Source: Litorilinea aerophila
Lineage (GTDB): Bacteria; Chloroflexota; Anaerolineae; Caldilineales; Caldilineaceae
Assembly: GCA_945905745.1 (NCBI GenBank)
Contig: CAMDQF010000031.1
Location: forward strand, 1-33,148
Reading direction: 5' to 3'
DNA length: 33,148 bases
Shown: positions 32,533 to 33,148 of the stretch, one piece after another
How the letters are laid out: each line of letters begins with the position of its first letter
Numbering within the stretch: position 1 is the first letter of the stretch
Program-made: the position numbers and the translations under genes
Notes under the pieces: generated by a model
Database searches by the model: none
The model's input: only the letters and a program-made list of their open reading frames with translations
What the model was told of the DNA's origin: nothing

Positions 32533-33012
32533 TCACCGAACAATCCGCAGATTCTTCAAATGGGCCAGGGGCGTCACGTCCCCCACCTGCGTATTCATCA
32601 GGTCCAGGGTTTGCAGGCTGGTCAACCCCGCCAGGGGCGTCACATCCCCCACCTGCGTATTCATCAGGTCCAGGTATTGCAGGCTCGTCAACCCCGTCAG
32701 GGGCGTCATATCCCCCACCTGCGTAGAACTCAGGTGCAGGTATTGCAGGCTCGTCAACCCCGCCAGGGGCGTCACATCCCCCACCTGCGTAGAACGCAGG
32801 TTCAGATATTGCAGGCTGGTCAACCCGGCCAAGGGCGTCACATCCCCCACCTGTGTAGTACTCAGATCCAGTTCTTGCAGGCTCGTCAACCCCGCCAAAG
32901 GCGTCACATCCCCCACCTGCGTATCCCTCAGGTCCAGGGATTGCAGCTTCGTCAACCCCGCCAGGGGCGTCACATCCCCCACCTGCGTAGAACTCAAGTA
33001 CGTTAGTGTCAC
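32533..33012 (-). pseudogene. Leucine-rich-repeat protein, internalin-type, N-terminally truncated
   Basis: The 159-residue frame contains seven 22-residue units of the form TQVGDVTPLAGLTSLQYLDLMN, a bacterial LRR with strictly periodic Leu and Asp-Val-Thr-Pro turns, ending LKNLRIVR and a stop. Each unit is 66 bp and the units are nearly identical, so it expanded recently. The only start is a GTG at 33012 without a Shine-Dalgarno, and a stop codon lies in frame shortly upstream. No signal peptide, other N-terminal domain or anchor is present. It looks like the 3' end of a larger gene, such as an LRR-Roc/COR or LRR-TIR protein, though that identity is open. Confidence 0.7.
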
Positions 33013-33148
33013 GAAGTATTCGCCACGGGCAGCCGGTGGTGTTTAGCGTGTTCCCGCTGCAGGACGAGGAAGAAAAGGGTCAGGCAACTGTTTTCGTTAG
33101 GGAAAGCACCGATTTCATCCGACTTAGTGCGAAATTCCCGAAAGAAGC
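33006..33148 (+). CDS. Possible 5' end of a gene running off the window
   Basis: From about 33006 a plus-strand frame is open to the window edge and reads protein-like sequence: GQPVVFSVFPLQDEEEKG, then QATVFVRESTDFIRLSAKFPKE. The opposite strand has several stops in this stretch. A TAG at 32988 limits the frame upstream, and no ATG or Shine-Dalgarno is visible; GTG 33006, 33036 or 33048 could serve. It may instead be a gene fragment left when the LRR gene was truncated here. Confidence 0.35.
   Translation, partial: MSRSIRHGQPVVFSVFPLQDEEEKGQATVFVRESTDFIRLSAKFPKE

Overview
The window is a GC-rich bacterial chromosome segment. Gene content points to Chloroflexota, probably an Anaerolineae/Caldilinea-type lineage, but this is inferred from gene families and repeat style because no rRNA or tRNA gene is visible. 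Supporting clues are a MalT-type LuxR regulator next to DUF4386, a TIGR03960-type B12/radical SAM protein, type 2 IPP isomerase paired with a prenyl synthase, Rpn/DUF4351-type tails, seven-base tandem repeats, and several start codons lying only 6-7 nt behind a -10 box (leaderless transcripts).

Region 1 (1-7336) is a metal homeostasis locus: a DtxR-family regulator with a perfect palindrome across its start codon, a TroA-like lipoprotein, an ABC ATPase, two ABC-3 permeases that each carry a C-terminal winged-helix-like tail, and a Zn/Cd-type P1B ATPase with a CxxC...CxxC insert in its cytoplasmic part. Importer and exporter lie head to tail on one strand.

Region 2 (7337-11529) is accessory and repeat-rich. 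It holds a hairpin repeat flanking a nucleotidyltransferase gene frameshifted by a 5-bp duplication, a multi-branched palindromic element, a membrane protein, an internally deleted PEP-utilising enzyme, and a REP-type transposase (RAYT) element bounded by long direct repeats with a four-copy 94-bp array.

Region 3 (11530-16712) is housekeeping: a NagD-like HAD phosphatase; type 2 IPP isomerase and a GGPP-type synthase in one minus-strand operon; acyl carrier protein with a clear promoter and terminator; MobA; and a YdcF-like protein.

Region 4 (16719-21942) is an inserted block flanked by about 420-bp direct repeats of the 5' end of a radical SAM gene. It carries an N-terminally truncated LuxR/MalT regulator, a DUF4386 membrane protein, an SDR and an MDR oxidoreductase. 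The intact radical SAM gene follows.

Region 5 (23452-33148) has an MNT antitoxin whose HEPN toxin partner is broken by a 133-bp MITE with a TA target duplication and by a nonsense codon, then a Dam-type methylase, PgeF, an unknown membrane-anchored protein, a 7TM-GAF-HTH membrane sensor, FtsK, tandem-duplicated Rpn tail fragments, a small WXG100-like protein, and a truncated leucine-rich-repeat gene at the edge. No CRISPR array is visible.
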